NCBI GenBank assembly: GCA_964604675.1
Contig: CAZSAT010000021.1
Span: 1-64,000, forward strand
DNA from: CAZSAT01 sp964604675
GTDB lineage: Bacteria > Myxococcota_A > UBA796 > CAJQPC01
Length of the DNA: 64,000 nucleotides
Reading direction: 5' to 3'
The notes under the pieces were generated by a model. The model did not search any database. It was not told the origin of the DNA and saw only the letters and a list, made by a program, of their open reading frames with translations. Below are positions 19,764 to 27,978 of the stretch, one piece after another. Each line of letters starts with the position of its first letter. Position 1 is the stretch's first letter. The translations under genes were made by a program, and so were the position numbers.

Positions 19764-21411
19764 GCCCGAGCGCCAGCCCGCGGGGTCCACGATCGTCCTG
19801 GTGGGCCTCCTCGCGATCGCGGCCGCGACGTGGCCCCTGGCGCGCCGTCCGGGTGACCTGATCGGCCACGCCCTCTCCGAGGCCGACAACCACCTCTGGA
19901 TGTTGTGGCGGCAGCTGGAGCTCTGGGCGGGTCGGGGGCCGGTGGCCAACCTGCCCGAGGGCCTGCCGCTGCCCTACATGGACGTGGTCAACCTCCCGTT
20001 GGCGTTGCCCACGGCGTGGCTCGACCCCGTGTGGGGCTACAACCAGATCGTGGTCGCGAACCTGGCGCTCGCGTTCTTCGGTGCCTGGACGCTGGCGCGT
20101 GAGCTCGGCGCCGGGCGGGCCGCCTCGCTCACGGCGGGTGTGGGCTGTTGCACAGCGCCCTTCCTGGGCGGTGTCACGGACTTCGGCATCACCGAGTCGC
20201 TCCCGGTGGGCTGGATCGGCCTGCACGTGGCGTGGCTGCTGGCGTGGGGGCGCACCGGTCGCTGGGGGTACGCGGTGGGCGCCGGCGGGGCGCTCGCGGC
20301 CTTCGCTCTGGCCGGGTGGTACCACGCCGTCTTCGGGCTGGTGGTCGAAGCCGTCCTCGTGCCGTGGGTGCTCTGGCGCCACGGTCGTCCGCTGGGGGTG
20401 CTGGCCCAGGGCGCAGCGGCCGGGCTGGTGGTGTTGCCGCGGCTGGTGTCCTTCCTCGAGGTTCGTGACTTCTGGGCACCGCGGTGGCGAGCGCCGGGCG
20501 GCGACCCGCCGGTGCTCAAGCAGCTCTGGCGGGAGCTGCCCATCGCGGGCACCGACCTGCTCAACCTCGTGCTGCCCGCTTGGGAGGCCGTGACCATCTC
20601 GAAGTCGGTGTACCTGGGCCTCGTCCTCCTGGGGCTGGCCGGGCTGGCTGGGCGTCGCGCGGCGCTGTGCTGGGCGCTGTGCGCGCCGCTGTGGGCGCTG
20701 GCTCTGGGGCACTGGGTCAGCGTCGGTGGGGTGGTGCTGGGCCGGGGGCCCGCGTGGTGGATCACGCACGGCTTTCCCCCCTTGGAGGGGCTGTCGCACT
20801 GGCACCGTGCCGTCGGGCCCACCGTGGTGTTCCTCGCCGCGGGCGCCGCGCTGGGTGTGGAACGGCTGCGATGGCGCTGGCTGGCGTGGGTGGCGCCGCT
20901 GCTCGTCGTGGCCGACAGCCTGGCGTGGAGCCAGACGCCGTGGCCGCGTCCCATGCACGGCTTGGATGCCCCGGAGGCCTACTCGGTGCTCGACGGGGAG
21001 GGCGGCGTGGCGCTGCTGCCCTTCGACAACGGTCGGCGAGAGTTCACCGACGACGTGCCGCGGATCTACAACCGGTGGCAGCCGGTGCTCCGACGGGCGG
21101 TCACCGAGAACTACGAGGGTCGCGACGCGGCCCTGCAAGCCAGCCCCTTCCTGGCGGCCCTCGACCGGCTCTGTGGGGTGAAGCCGACCATTCCCCGGCG
21201 GTGGCGCGTGCAGGGTGAGGTGCCGGATCTCGACACGCCCGAGCAGCTCGTGGCGGCACGCCAGCAGCTGCGCGACCTGGGCCTCGAGCACGTGCTGGTG
21301 CACCGGAATCGGGCCAGGACGCCGGAGCGCGCCGAGCGCTTGCTCGCCCAGGTCCTCGGCCGTCCCGAGGTCGTGGGCGAGGTGGCGATCTACCGAATCT
21401 ACGAGAAGTAG
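19762..21411 (+). CDS. Multi-pass membrane protein, GT-C glycosyltransferase-like
   Basis: 549 residues with about ten hydrophobic segments (for example IVLVGLLAIAAATWPLA, VVANLALAFFGAWTLA, LLLGLAGLAG-type stretches), then a soluble C-terminal region of about 150 residues. Early after TM1 comes an acidic loop (SEADNHLWMLWRQLELW), reminiscent of the first periplasmic loop of GT-C lipid-linked sugar transferases, where an Asp is catalytic. I see no motif that settles function; a GT-C-fold or YfhO-like membrane enzyme for cell-surface glycans is an inference. The start codon overlaps the start codon of the divergent sigma-54 activator. Confidence 0.75.
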   Translation: MPERQPAGSTIVLVGLLAIAAATWPLARRPGDLIGHALSEADNHLWMLWRQLELWAGRGPVANLPEGLPLPYMDVVNLPLALPTAWLDPVWGYNQIVVANLALAFFGAWTLARELGAGRAASLTAGVGCCTAPFLGGVTDFGITESLPVGWIGLHVAWLLAWGRTGRWGYAVGAGGALAAFALAGWYHAVFGLVVEAVLVPWVLWRHGRPLGVLAQGAAAGLVVLPRLVSFLEVRDFWAPRWRAPGGDPPVLKQLWRELPIAGTDLLNLVLPAWEAVTISKSVYLGLVLLGLAGLAGRRAALCWALCAPLWALALGHWVSVGGVVLGRGPAWWITHGFPPLEGLSHWHRAVGPTVVFLAAGAALGVERLRWRWLAWVAPLLVVADSLAWSQTPWPRPMHGLDAPEAYSVLDGEGGVALLPFDNGRREFTDDVPRIYNRWQPVLRRAVTENYEGRDAALQASPFLAALDRLCGVKPTIPRRWRVQGEVPDLDTPEQLVAARQQLRDLGLEHVLVHRNRARTPERAERLLAQVLGRPEVVGEVAIYRIYEK

Positions 21412-21419
21412 CTCGGGCT

Positions 21420-21590
21420 CTACTTCAGGTCGAGAATCTGAAGATCGCCGACCGGGGTGTCGGCCTCGGCGTTCATGCCGGCGAACAGCATGCCGAGGAA
21501 CAGCCAACCCACCGCGAGTGCGAGGAACGCGTTGAGCAAGCTGCTCGTCTGGGGCAACTCGTCGTGCTTCACGGTCAGGGAACGCGCCAT
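21420..21590 (-). CDS. Small membrane protein, 56 residues
   Basis: A 56-residue protein beginning MARSLTVKHDELPQTSSLL, then one transmembrane helix (about residues 19-40, LNAFLALAVGWLFLGMLFAG), then a short acidic tail ending LQILDLK. The ATG has a plausible ribosome-binding site (CGGAGTC, 8 bases upstream). It lies between the convergent membrane-protein gene (ends 21411) and the divergent phosphatase gene (starts 21712). The charge pattern (basic N terminus, acidic C terminus) suggests an N-in, C-out orientation. Function unknown. Confidence 0.68.
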   Translation of the reverse strand: MARSLTVKHDELPQTSSLLNAFLALAVGWLFLGMLFAGMNAEADTPVGDLQILDLK

Positions 21591-21711
21591 CGGGGACTCC
21601 GGAACTGCTGGAGGCTGCTGGAAGGGCCTGCGCCCTGTACCGGGTCACTGCAGGATGCGTGCCAGGAGCTGGAGGTCGGCCGGGCGGTAGCCTCGACGCT
21701 TGGAGGTGCGC

Positions 21712-22188
21712 ATGGAACGCGTGGGGGTGCTGTTCGTCTGCCTCGGGAACATCTGCCGCTCGCCGGCGGCCGAGGGGGTGCTGCGCGCGATGGCCGCGGC
21801 TCGTGGGCTCACCGACCGGGTCCACATCGAGAGCTGCGGCACCAGCGGGTGGCACGCGGGGGAGGGGGCGGATCCGGGCAGCGTGGCGGTGGCGATGCAG
21901 CGCGGCGTCGACCTCGGGGCGCATCGCGCCAGCGGCGTGCCGGTCGATCGGCTGGCCGAGTTCGACTTCCTGGTGTGCATGGACCGCCAGAACCGGCGCG
22001 ACATGGGCCGGATCGCGCCGGGGCGTGACCTGCACCTGCTGCTCGACTTCGATCCCGCCGCGCGTCGGCAGGAGGTGCCCGACCCGTGGGCGAGAGGCCC
22101 CGCTGCCTTCGAAGAGATGTACGACCTCATCGACCGCGCCTGCGAAGGGTTGCTCGGTCAGATCACGGCGCGCCTGGGCGAGCCGTAG
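21712..22188 (+). CDS. Low-molecular-weight protein tyrosine phosphatase
   Basis: 158 residues with the complete LMW-PTP signature: the P-loop CLGNICRSP (Cys10 nucleophile, Arg16) and the general acid Asp124 in VPDPW. It dephosphorylates tyrosine residues, in bacteria often on BY-kinases of capsule/EPS export, or arginine (McsB/YwlE systems). No BY-kinase is near. ATG 21712 has a ribosome-binding site GGAGG 5 bases upstream; a TTG at 21700 would only add four residues and lacks one. It may pair functionally with the upstream membrane glycan-type gene, but they are separated by a gene on the other strand. Confidence 0.92.
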   Translation: MERVGVLFVCLGNICRSPAAEGVLRAMAAARGLTDRVHIESCGTSGWHAGEGADPGSVAVAMQRGVDLGAHRASGVPVDRLAEFDFLVCMDRQNRRDMGRIAPGRDLHLLLDFDPAARRQEVPDPWARGPAAFEEMYDLIDRACEGLLGQITARLGEP

Positions 22189-22280
22189 CAGGGCGTCCTC
22201 GGCTGGCTGGTGTGGAGGGGCCTTGGCGATAGGACCCTCAGGGCCTATGCTCTCGTTCCGATGAGGAGGCCAGGACGGCG

Positions 22281-22580
22281 ATGCCTCGCAACGATCTCCA
22301 GCGCATCTTGCTCGACACGCGCGACCCGCTGAAGCGGGCGCGCGCCCACCTGCGCCTCGGCCAGCTCGCTCTCCAGGAGGGCGACCACGAGGTCGCCGTG
22401 CGTCACTTCCGTGAGGCCCTGATGCTCGATGCGGCACTCGATGAGGCGCGCTCGTCGCTTCGCCGCCTCGGCGAGCTCAGCACGCTGGTGCTCGACGAGC
22501 TGCCCAAGCAAGGGAGCCGTCGCTTCGCGCTGCGCGGCATGGTCCGCAAGATCATCCGCCGTGAGGTCCCGGACGCCTGA
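22281..22580 (+). CDS. Small TPR-like protein
   Basis: 99 residues, soluble. The central 45 residues form one or two TPR-type helical hairpins (RARAHLRLGQLALQEGDHE then VAVRHFREALMLDAALDEA). The C terminus is basic (RRFALRGMVRKIIRRE). A purine-rich ribosome-binding site (GAGGAGG) is about 15 bases upstream. It is a possible adaptor or RNA-binding protein; function unknown. It is convergent with the secreted protein gene at 22615. Confidence 0.72.
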   Translation: MPRNDLQRILLDTRDPLKRARAHLRLGQLALQEGDHEVAVRHFREALMLDAALDEARSSLRRLGELSTLVLDELPKQGSRRFALRGMVRKIIRREVPDA

Positions 22581-22614
22581 CGGCTGACCGGCTCTGTTGG
22601 AAGGGGCTCTGCAG

Positions 22615-23721
22615 CTACAGCGCCAGGTCCTTCTCGGACTTGGTCTTCACCGTGAAGCCCTTGCCCTCGTACTGCGCGACCAGCTCGTCGATCCAGGCGC
22701 CGAGCTCCTTGTCGCTGCCGAGGGGCTCCGGGGTCACGATCACGGCCCAGGGGCTGTCCACGTCGCACTTGGCCTTCGCCTTGGCCGCGCGCATCGGATC
22801 TTCGACGTCCGGCTGCACGAAGTAGCGGCTGCCGTCCTCGGTCACGAGCGCCGTGTGGAGGTAGGCCTCCGTCCCGTCCGTGCACGCCTCCACGGAGGCC
22901 GCGCCGTAGTAGAAGCCGCCGCCGTCACGAACCCGGTCGGGGTAGATCGCGGGCAGCAGCTCGGCGGCCTTGTCGTCGCTCCCACTGTTGGCCAGACGGT
23001 CCGCCACGGAGCGTGCCTGGTCCGGGGGCAGGTTGTGCGCCATCTCGAGCAACGCCTCCTCGAGTCTTCCCTGGTCTTCGTCGGACGCCGCCGCGCCGAA
23101 GTCGCCTTGCACGCTCTCTTCCATCGACGCGAGGATCGCCTCGAAGGGGCCGCCGTTCTGGGCTGCGGTGACACCAGCGGCGCCGAGCACCGGGAGCGCG
23201 TCGGCCTTGTTCTTGTTCACGTAGCTCGACACCAGCCCGTTCCACTTCTCGTCGAAGAGGCTGGCGGGCGGCGCGGACACGACCGAGACCATCCACTCGC
23301 CCAGGGTCTCGGCGGAGCAGGACACGAAGGCGTCGTCCCACTGCGCGAAGTCGATGTCGCGGAGACCGTAGTAGGCGCCTTGGAGGAACGGCACGACCTG
23401 ATCGTGGTCTGTGCAGGCCGCCCCAACGCCCTCCGCGACGACATCCCGTGCGTCGTAGTCCGGGATCTTTCCGATCATCTCCCACACCGGCTTCCAGAGC
23501 TTGGCGTCGATCGCGGCGAGGGACAGGGCCGCGAGGGTCTCGGCGTCGCCGGAGTGCGTCATGAAGGCCCCAAAGGCGCCTTCGGCCTCCGCAGCGCCGC
23601 ACGCGATGAGATCCTGGTAGCTCGCGATGAGCTTGTCGCCCTCCTGCTTGTCGGCGCGCGCGACGATCGCGTCGCAGTTGCCGGCCAGAACAGAGGGGGC
23701 CAGAGCGAGGGAGATGAGCAT
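22615..23721 (-). CDS. Secreted protein of unknown function
   Basis: 368 residues with a clean signal peptide (MLISLALAPSVLAGNCD, cleavage after LAG). The mature part is acidic and mostly helical, with regularly placed cysteines (Cys at NCD, LIACG, AACTD, VSCSA, EACTD, AKCDV) that could form disulfides in the periplasm. Helical repeats around GKIPDYDARDVVAEGVG and AQWDDAFVSC look HEAT/TPR-like. No catalytic motif recognised. The longer upstream open frame (to 23913) was rejected because the signal peptide fixes the start at 23721, with GGA upstream. The gene is divergent from the Ala-rich protein gene. Confidence 0.75.
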   Translation of the reverse strand: MLISLALAPSVLAGNCDAIVARADKQEGDKLIASYQDLIACGAAEAEGAFGAFMTHSGDAETLAALSLAAIDAKLWKPVWEMIGKIPDYDARDVVAEGVGAACTDHDQVVPFLQGAYYGLRDIDFAQWDDAFVSCSAETLGEWMVSVVSAPPASLFDEKWNGLVSSYVNKNKADALPVLGAAGVTAAQNGGPFEAILASMEESVQGDFGAAASDEDQGRLEEALLEMAHNLPPDQARSVADRLANSGSDDKAAELLPAIYPDRVRDGGGFYYGAASVEACTDGTEAYLHTALVTEDGSRYFVQPDVEDPMRAAKAKAKCDVDSPWAVIVTPEPLGSDKELGAWIDELVAQYEGKGFTVKTKSEKDLAL

Positions 23722-23886
23722 CGTAGGTCCTCGTGCACAGACGTCGAGCGGTCGGCCCTTTAGCCCTTGCGCATGCTCACGTCGAGCGCGTCCAGGAGGG
23801 TCCAGCGCGTCGAACCCTGGGGGGGCGCTCGCCCTTCCGTCCAAGGGAAACGCCCTTGACGCCGGAACAATCGAAGATCGCGGGCG

Positions 23887-23916
23887 TTGACGCCGTCCCT
23901 GCGCGTCGGGCACACT
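23887..23916 (+). promoter_or_regulatory. Candidate promoter for the Ala-rich repeat protein
   Basis: TTGACG (23887-23892) and CACACT (23911-23916) are 18 bases apart and lie about 33 bases before the ATG at 23949. The -35 element is good; the -10 element is poor, so this is tentative. A second TTGACG lies upstream at about 23853. Confidence 0.28.
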
Positions 23917-23948
23917 CCCGTCGCCTTGGTCCCCACCAGGAGGAAGAG

Positions 23949-24344
23949 ATGAAGAAGCTGACCCTCGCGCTCGGTCTGAGCACGGCGCTGCTGTTGTCTG
24001 CCAACGCCATCGCTGGCAAGAAGAAGGTGGCCGACGCCGCTGCGGAGGCTGCGGAAGCGGCGGAAGCCGCCGGTGACGCCGCGGAGGCTGCCGGTGACGC
24101 TGCAGAAGCTGCTGGCGACGCTGCGGAGGCCGCGGGCGAAGCCGCTGCCGCTGCCGCCGAAGCCGCCGCCGCGGGCGATGTTGCCGGCGCCGTCGAGGCG
24201 GCCACGGAAGCCGCCGAGGGCGCCGCGGAAGCCGCTGGTGACGCCGCGGAGGCCGCGGAGGACGCCGCAGAAGCCGCCAAGGGCGGCAAGGCCCAGCGCT
24301 CCGACGACAACCGCATGGAGAACGAGGCCGCCACCGACGAGTGA
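23949..24344 (+). CDS. Exported Ala-rich heptad-repeat protein
   Basis: 131 residues. A signal peptide (MKKLTLALGLSTALLLSANA) is followed by KKK and about 85 residues made almost only of Ala, Glu, Asp and Gly in heptads of the type GDAAEAA, then a hydrophilic tail. A strong ribosome-binding site (AGGAGGAAG) precedes the ATG. The repeats predict a long amphipathic helix with an Ala face and an acidic face, like apolipoprotein- or LEA-type proteins. It could be a periplasmic or surface filler, or a membrane-binding or stress protein. Composition makes homology searches unreliable. Function unknown. Confidence 0.75.
   Translation: MKKLTLALGLSTALLLSANAIAGKKKVADAAAEAAEAAEAAGDAAEAAGDAAEAAGDAAEAAGEAAAAAAEAAAAGDVAGAVEAATEAAEGAAEAAGDAAEAAEDAAEAAKGGKAQRSDDNRMENEAATDE
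24072..24134 (+). repeat. Three tandem 21-bp units coding for GDAAEAA
   Basis: Three adjacent 21-base units (24072-24092, 24093-24113, 24114-24134) each encode Gly-Asp-Ala-Ala-Glu-Ala-Ala with synonymous differences. Degenerate relatives flank them on both sides. They lie inside the Ala-rich gene. Confidence 0.8.
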
Positions 24345-24361
24345 GTCGCGTTCGCTTGCGT

Positions 24362-24492
24362 CTCTCGGCCGCTGTCGGCCCGGCGCCTCGGTTACGTGCA
24401 GGAGCACGTTCCCTCGGACGCCGAACCCACAGCGACCGAGATCCGCGGCGCGACCGTCAAGACCTCTCGGCAGCGGTCGGCCCGGCGCCTCG
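24362..24492. repeat. Pair of 29-bp direct repeats flanking an intergenic segment
   Basis: Copies at 24362-24390 and 24464-24492 match at 27 of 29 positions and share the core GTCGGCCCGGCGCCTCG. They sit 102 bases apart between two convergent genes; the second copy ends exactly at the stop codon of the pentapeptide gene. A 6-bp hairpin (24488-24502, arms CCTCGC/GCGAGG) overlaps the second copy. Function unknown; it could form part of a bidirectional terminator. Confidence 0.6.
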
Positions 24493-26850
24493 CTAGGCGA
24501 GGATCTGGCGGGTGTAGGCGCCGACGAAGAAGGTCAGGATGATCACGCCGATGAGCGTCTCGACCGTGTTCAGCACCCGGAAGCGGTGGTCGTCGTCGCC
24601 AAAGTCCCAGCCGGTGTTGATGGCCAGCATCGACTGCGCCGACACGAACACCAGGGCGCCGAAGCTCACGTCCCGGACCTTGATGTCCTCGCCGTCGAAC
24701 GCCAGCACCGTGTCGGGGCAGAAGCGGCGGTAGATCCAAGCGAAGAGGAAGGTCACTCCGATCGAGCAGTAGCCGAGGTTCTGGAGCTTCACCCCCCAGC
24801 CGAAGCAGAGCTCGAAGAGGAAGAGCTTCCCGGCGGCCCAGACACGCTCTCCGAACGAGCCGAGCCGCAACGACGACATGGTCTCGTGGTGCCGGATCCA
24901 CCACCAGGCGTCGTCCTCGTCCTCGATCATCGCTCGGTCGCCGAAGGACTCCTTGAGCGCCACCAGCTCGTCGATCACGTAGCCGTAGCAGATCTCCCGG
25001 ATCTCCTCGTCTGACTGCGCCCCACGGCGTTCGATGCGCACGATGCGCTCGTCGCTGCGGTCGACGTCGCCGAGCGCACAGCGCTCGTAGAACAGGCGGT
25101 GCTCGCCTTCGTCGTCGGTCACGTGGCTCTGGTGGATCTCGCTGGACCGGACCTCGGCTGCGTACCAGGACCAGTCCGAGCCCGGCGCAAAGCTCGCGTC
25201 CGTGAGCGTCAGGCGACCGTTGAGGTTGGCGTCGTCGAGCACCAGCGAACGCTGGAACCTGGCTCCGTTGAACGCGACCTCGACCCCGTAGAAGGTGGTG
25301 AAGTCCGCGGTGCCGTGCCACGTGGTGTGCTCGAAGTGGGTCTCGCCGAGGAACTGGGCGTTGTAGAAGCTCGCCTTGCCGGGCTGTGCCTCCTGCCCGA
25401 AGGTCACCCCCTCGAACATCGCGATGCCACCGAAGACCGTGTTCGCGAAGCTGATGTCGCCGTCGATCCGCGCGGTGAGATCTTCCACGTCGGTCACACC
25501 GTAGCTGGCGCTCGTCGTGAGGGGCTCGTCGGCGTCTTCGTCGCCCTGGTAGTCCCGGTAGAGGTGGAGCAGCGCGTCGAGGTCACGCTCGCCGCGGTCG
25601 CGCGTCACCCGATCCAGTGAGAAGCGGGTGCGTCCCTCGATGGTCGCGTCCTGGAAGAGCGCCTCGGCCTGGAAGTGGGCGCCGAACGCGTCCAGGGCGC
25701 CGACGCGCGTTTCCTCGAACGAGAGGCGGTCCGAGAAGACGGCTCGGCTCAGGTTCATCCGCTCGGCCACGCGGGTCTCGGTGAAGTGCGCCTCGCCGAG
25801 GAAGCGGGCGTCCTCGAAGGTGGCGCCGCGCTCCCACTCGTTCGCGGCGAAGTCCACCGACCCCTCGAACACCGCGCTGTTGAAGAGCACATCCCGCGCG
25901 CTGTAGAGCTCGGTGAAGGTGGTGTCGGCCCGGAAGCGGCTGCCGCCGAAGTACACCGCGTCGTGCAGGCGCGCGTCCTTGAAGTCCGCGCCCTCGCCGA
26001 ACGACGCGAAGCGGAAGTCCGTGGGCCCGAGGACCTCGGCGCCCTTGAAGTCCGCCGCTTCCCCGAACACGGCCATCGGAAACAGCGCCTTGTCGCGGAT
26101 CTCGACCCCGGCGAAGTTGGTGCGCCCGAGGATCACGGTCTCCCGGAACTGCACGGTGCCCACGGTCGACGGCGGCAGGCTGCGCCCGACGTTCTTCTTG
26201 CCCTCCTCCCAGCTCCGTCCGAAGTTCACGTCGCCGAGCACGATGCCCTTGAGCACGAACTTCGGGATCTCGACGCCCCCCGCTTCGATGCGCCCGATCA
26301 CGCAGCGGGACAGCTCCAGCTCGGGGAGCGGGCCCTGCCACGCCCGCACGTCCAGCACGTCCAGGTAGCAGTAGCGCTGGGTCGGCGTGGCGGCGAGATC
26401 GGCCTGCGTGATCGGCCGCAGGTAGCGATCGGCGCCCTTGGACGTGCGGTAGATCCGAGCCTGCTCGCCGGCCTGGGCGCGCTCCACCACGTCGCGCACG
26501 TGCGCGATGCCTTCCTCGACGAGGGCGTCGCGATCGGGGTGCACGCTCAGGATTCGAAGCACGAGCAGCGCAAAGAGCACGTCGTCGTCGAAGTGCTCGC
26601 GGTAGGCGGCGGCGGCCTCGTCCGTGCGGCCGAGCCGCTCGAGCACCAGCGCCTGCTTCAGCGGGTCCCGGTACTTGAGGTAGCGCCGGAGCTCCTGCGC
26701 CTCGAGCATCTGGCCGAAGAGCGTCTCGGCGCTGGCGGCGTCGCCACCGGCGAGCGCCAGCTCCGCGGCCGCCTCCAGCTGCCGGGGGTCTTCCACGGTC
26801 TCGGCCTCGGCGCCGAGCGCCACGCAGAGCCACAACCACAACGCGAGCAC
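24493..26850 (-). CDS. TPR-pentapeptide-repeat protein with C-terminal ion-channel-like domain
   Basis: 785 residues starting at GTG. A signal sequence (LALWLWLCVALGAEA) precedes two or three TPR-like units (to about 110). Roughly residues 160-560 are pentapeptide-like repeats (VLGDVNF, RTNFAGVEI, ATFEDARFLGEAHF), which build a four-sided beta-helix. Near the C terminus are two transmembrane helices (about 670-695 and 750-775) around a re-entrant-looking segment SMLAINTGWDFGD. This is the arrangement of two-TM potassium-channel (Ion_trans_2) domains, but the selectivity filter expected as TVGYG reads NTGWD. It is the last gene of the WYL operon, 15 bases after the protease gene. Channel activity is inference. 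Confidence 0.85.
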   Translation of the reverse strand: MLALWLWLCVALGAEAETVEDPRQLEAAAELALAGGDAASAETLFGQMLEAQELRRYLKYRDPLKQALVLERLGRTDEAAAAYREHFDDDVLFALLVLRILSVHPDRDALVEEGIAHVRDVVERAQAGEQARIYRTSKGADRYLRPITQADLAATPTQRYCYLDVLDVRAWQGPLPELELSRCVIGRIEAGGVEIPKFVLKGIVLGDVNFGRSWEEGKKNVGRSLPPSTVGTVQFRETVILGRTNFAGVEIRDKALFPMAVFGEAADFKGAEVLGPTDFRFASFGEGADFKDARLHDAVYFGGSRFRADTTFTELYSARDVLFNSAVFEGSVDFAANEWERGATFEDARFLGEAHFTETRVAERMNLSRAVFSDRLSFEETRVGALDAFGAHFQAEALFQDATIEGRTRFSLDRVTRDRGERDLDALLHLYRDYQGDEDADEPLTTSASYGVTDVEDLTARIDGDISFANTVFGGIAMFEGVTFGQEAQPGKASFYNAQFLGETHFEHTTWHGTADFTTFYGVEVAFNGARFQRSLVLDDANLNGRLTLTDASFAPGSDWSWYAAEVRSSEIHQSHVTDDEGEHRLFYERCALGDVDRSDERIVRIERRGAQSDEEIREICYGYVIDELVALKESFGDRAMIEDEDDAWWWIRHHETMSSLRLGSFGERVWAAGKLFLFELCFGWGVKLQNLGYCSIGVTFLFAWIYRRFCPDTVLAFDGEDIKVRDVSFGALVFVSAQSMLAINTGWDFGDDDHRFRVLNTVETLIGVIILTFFVGAYTRQILA

Positions 26851-26865
26851 GGTGCCCTTCCTGGA

Positions 26866-27978
26866 TCAGTTGGCGGCGACGGGGTTCCGGTGGAGCACCC
26901 ACTCCTGGTCCCCCGACAGCTCGGCGTCGCCGTCGGTCAGCGTCCACCACATGACGTTCTCCGCGCCCTGCCCGCTGCACTCCGAGGTGTTCACGGTGCC
27001 GTTGCCGTCGGTGTCCGCGGAGGCGGGGCACTCCGGCGTGTCGGCGAGCGGATCGTGGGTCTGCCCGGTCTTCTCGGAGGTGTGGTAGAGCCCCATGAAG
27101 TGGCCCACCTCGTGGGCGATGATCTTGCCCACGTCCTCCGGCGCGCTGGCCAGATCGATGGTGGTGATGATCGCGCCGGACTTCGAGGTGCCGTGCAGGG
27201 TGCTCGCTCCTGGAGGTCCCGCCGCCAGGCCGAGCACCGTGGTGCCGTCGATGGTGAGCTCCTCGACCAGGAAGACGGTGACCGCCTTGTCGCTGACGGG
27301 GTTCGAGGTGCGCAAGAGGTCGTTGAACTCGGAGTAGTCGTCGCCGCTGACGTTCACGACCGCGTAGGTGTCCGCGCTGCCGCTGAAGTCGCTGTAGATC
27401 GTGCTGACCGTGACCCCTGCCGTGGCCCACTCGGTCTCCAGCTGGGCGATGGCGGCCTGGAAGCTCGGGTCGTCCTTGGCGCTGGTGGCGTCGAGGTCCG
27501 GAACGCCGACGAACACCAGCTCGAGCTGCACACTCGCGGAGTTGCCCACGCTCGCGACCTTGTAGACCGCCTCGCAGTTGACGCTCTTGGGTTGACCACC
27601 GCCGAGCCAGATGTTGGCGGCGTAGGTGCCGCTCTGGAGGGGCAGCTCCGGGGTGATCGGCGAGAGCACCGGCACCGCGTCGTCCAGGAAGCTGGCCCGG
27701 AAGGTGTTGCCGCTCGCATCGCCGTCGTAGATGAGCGTGCCGTCGGGCTCGGTCAGGTACCACAGGGAGCCCAGGGTGCTGTCGCCGAAGGTGCCGCAGT
27801 AGAGCATCGCGCCGGCGGCGCCGTCGGGCACGGTGTAGCTGACGTCGCCCAGGTAGCCGCCGGTGTCGCCGGTGGAGAAGCTCCCGAGCGCTTCGACCTG
27901 CAGGTCGTCGGAGGACACGGCCCCTGTGTCGTCCAGCACCTTGTCGCCGTCGCAGGCGAGCCAGAGGGTGAGGATCAT
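26866..27978 (-). CDS. Metzincin-type zinc metalloprotease lipoprotein
   Basis: 370 residues. MILTLWLAC is a 9-residue leader with the lipobox cysteine. The N-terminal ~130 residues look beta-rich (a pre-peptidase or carbohydrate-binding-like domain). The catalytic domain has HEVGHFMGLYH (His289, Glu290, His293, His299), the extended HEXXHXXGXXH zinc site of metzincins, and a Met-turn candidate at Met343 (ENVMWW). Several Cys around 317-335 may form disulfides. A protease on the outer membrane or cell surface is likely; the substrate is unknown. It overlaps the HEAT gene by 4 bases, so the two are translationally coupled. Confidence 0.88.
   Translation of the reverse strand: MILTLWLACDGDKVLDDTGAVSSDDLQVEALGSFSTGDTGGYLGDVSYTVPDGAAGAMLYCGTFGDSTLGSLWYLTEPDGTLIYDGDASGNTFRASFLDDAVPVLSPITPELPLQSGTYAANIWLGGGQPKSVNCEAVYKVASVGNSASVQLELVFVGVPDLDATSAKDDPSFQAAIAQLETEWATAGVTVSTIYSDFSGSADTYAVVNVSGDDYSEFNDLLRTSNPVSDKAVTVFLVEELTIDGTTVLGLAAGPPGASTLHGTSKSGAIITTIDLASAPEDVGKIIAHEVGHFMGLYHTSEKTGQTHDPLADTPECPASADTDGNGTVNTSECSGQGAENVMWWTLTDGDAELSGDQEWVLHRNPVAAN

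Noticed and set aside
19093..22437. Minus-strand frame of over 1,100 codons opposite the membrane protein and LMW phosphatase.
   Set aside because: It is Arg/Pro/His-rich with no family match, antisense to genes with strong motifs.
24362..24502. Possible insertion-sequence remnant or CRISPR-like repeat.
   Set aside because: Only two copies, no transposase remnant and no regular spacer pattern; recorded as a direct repeat only.
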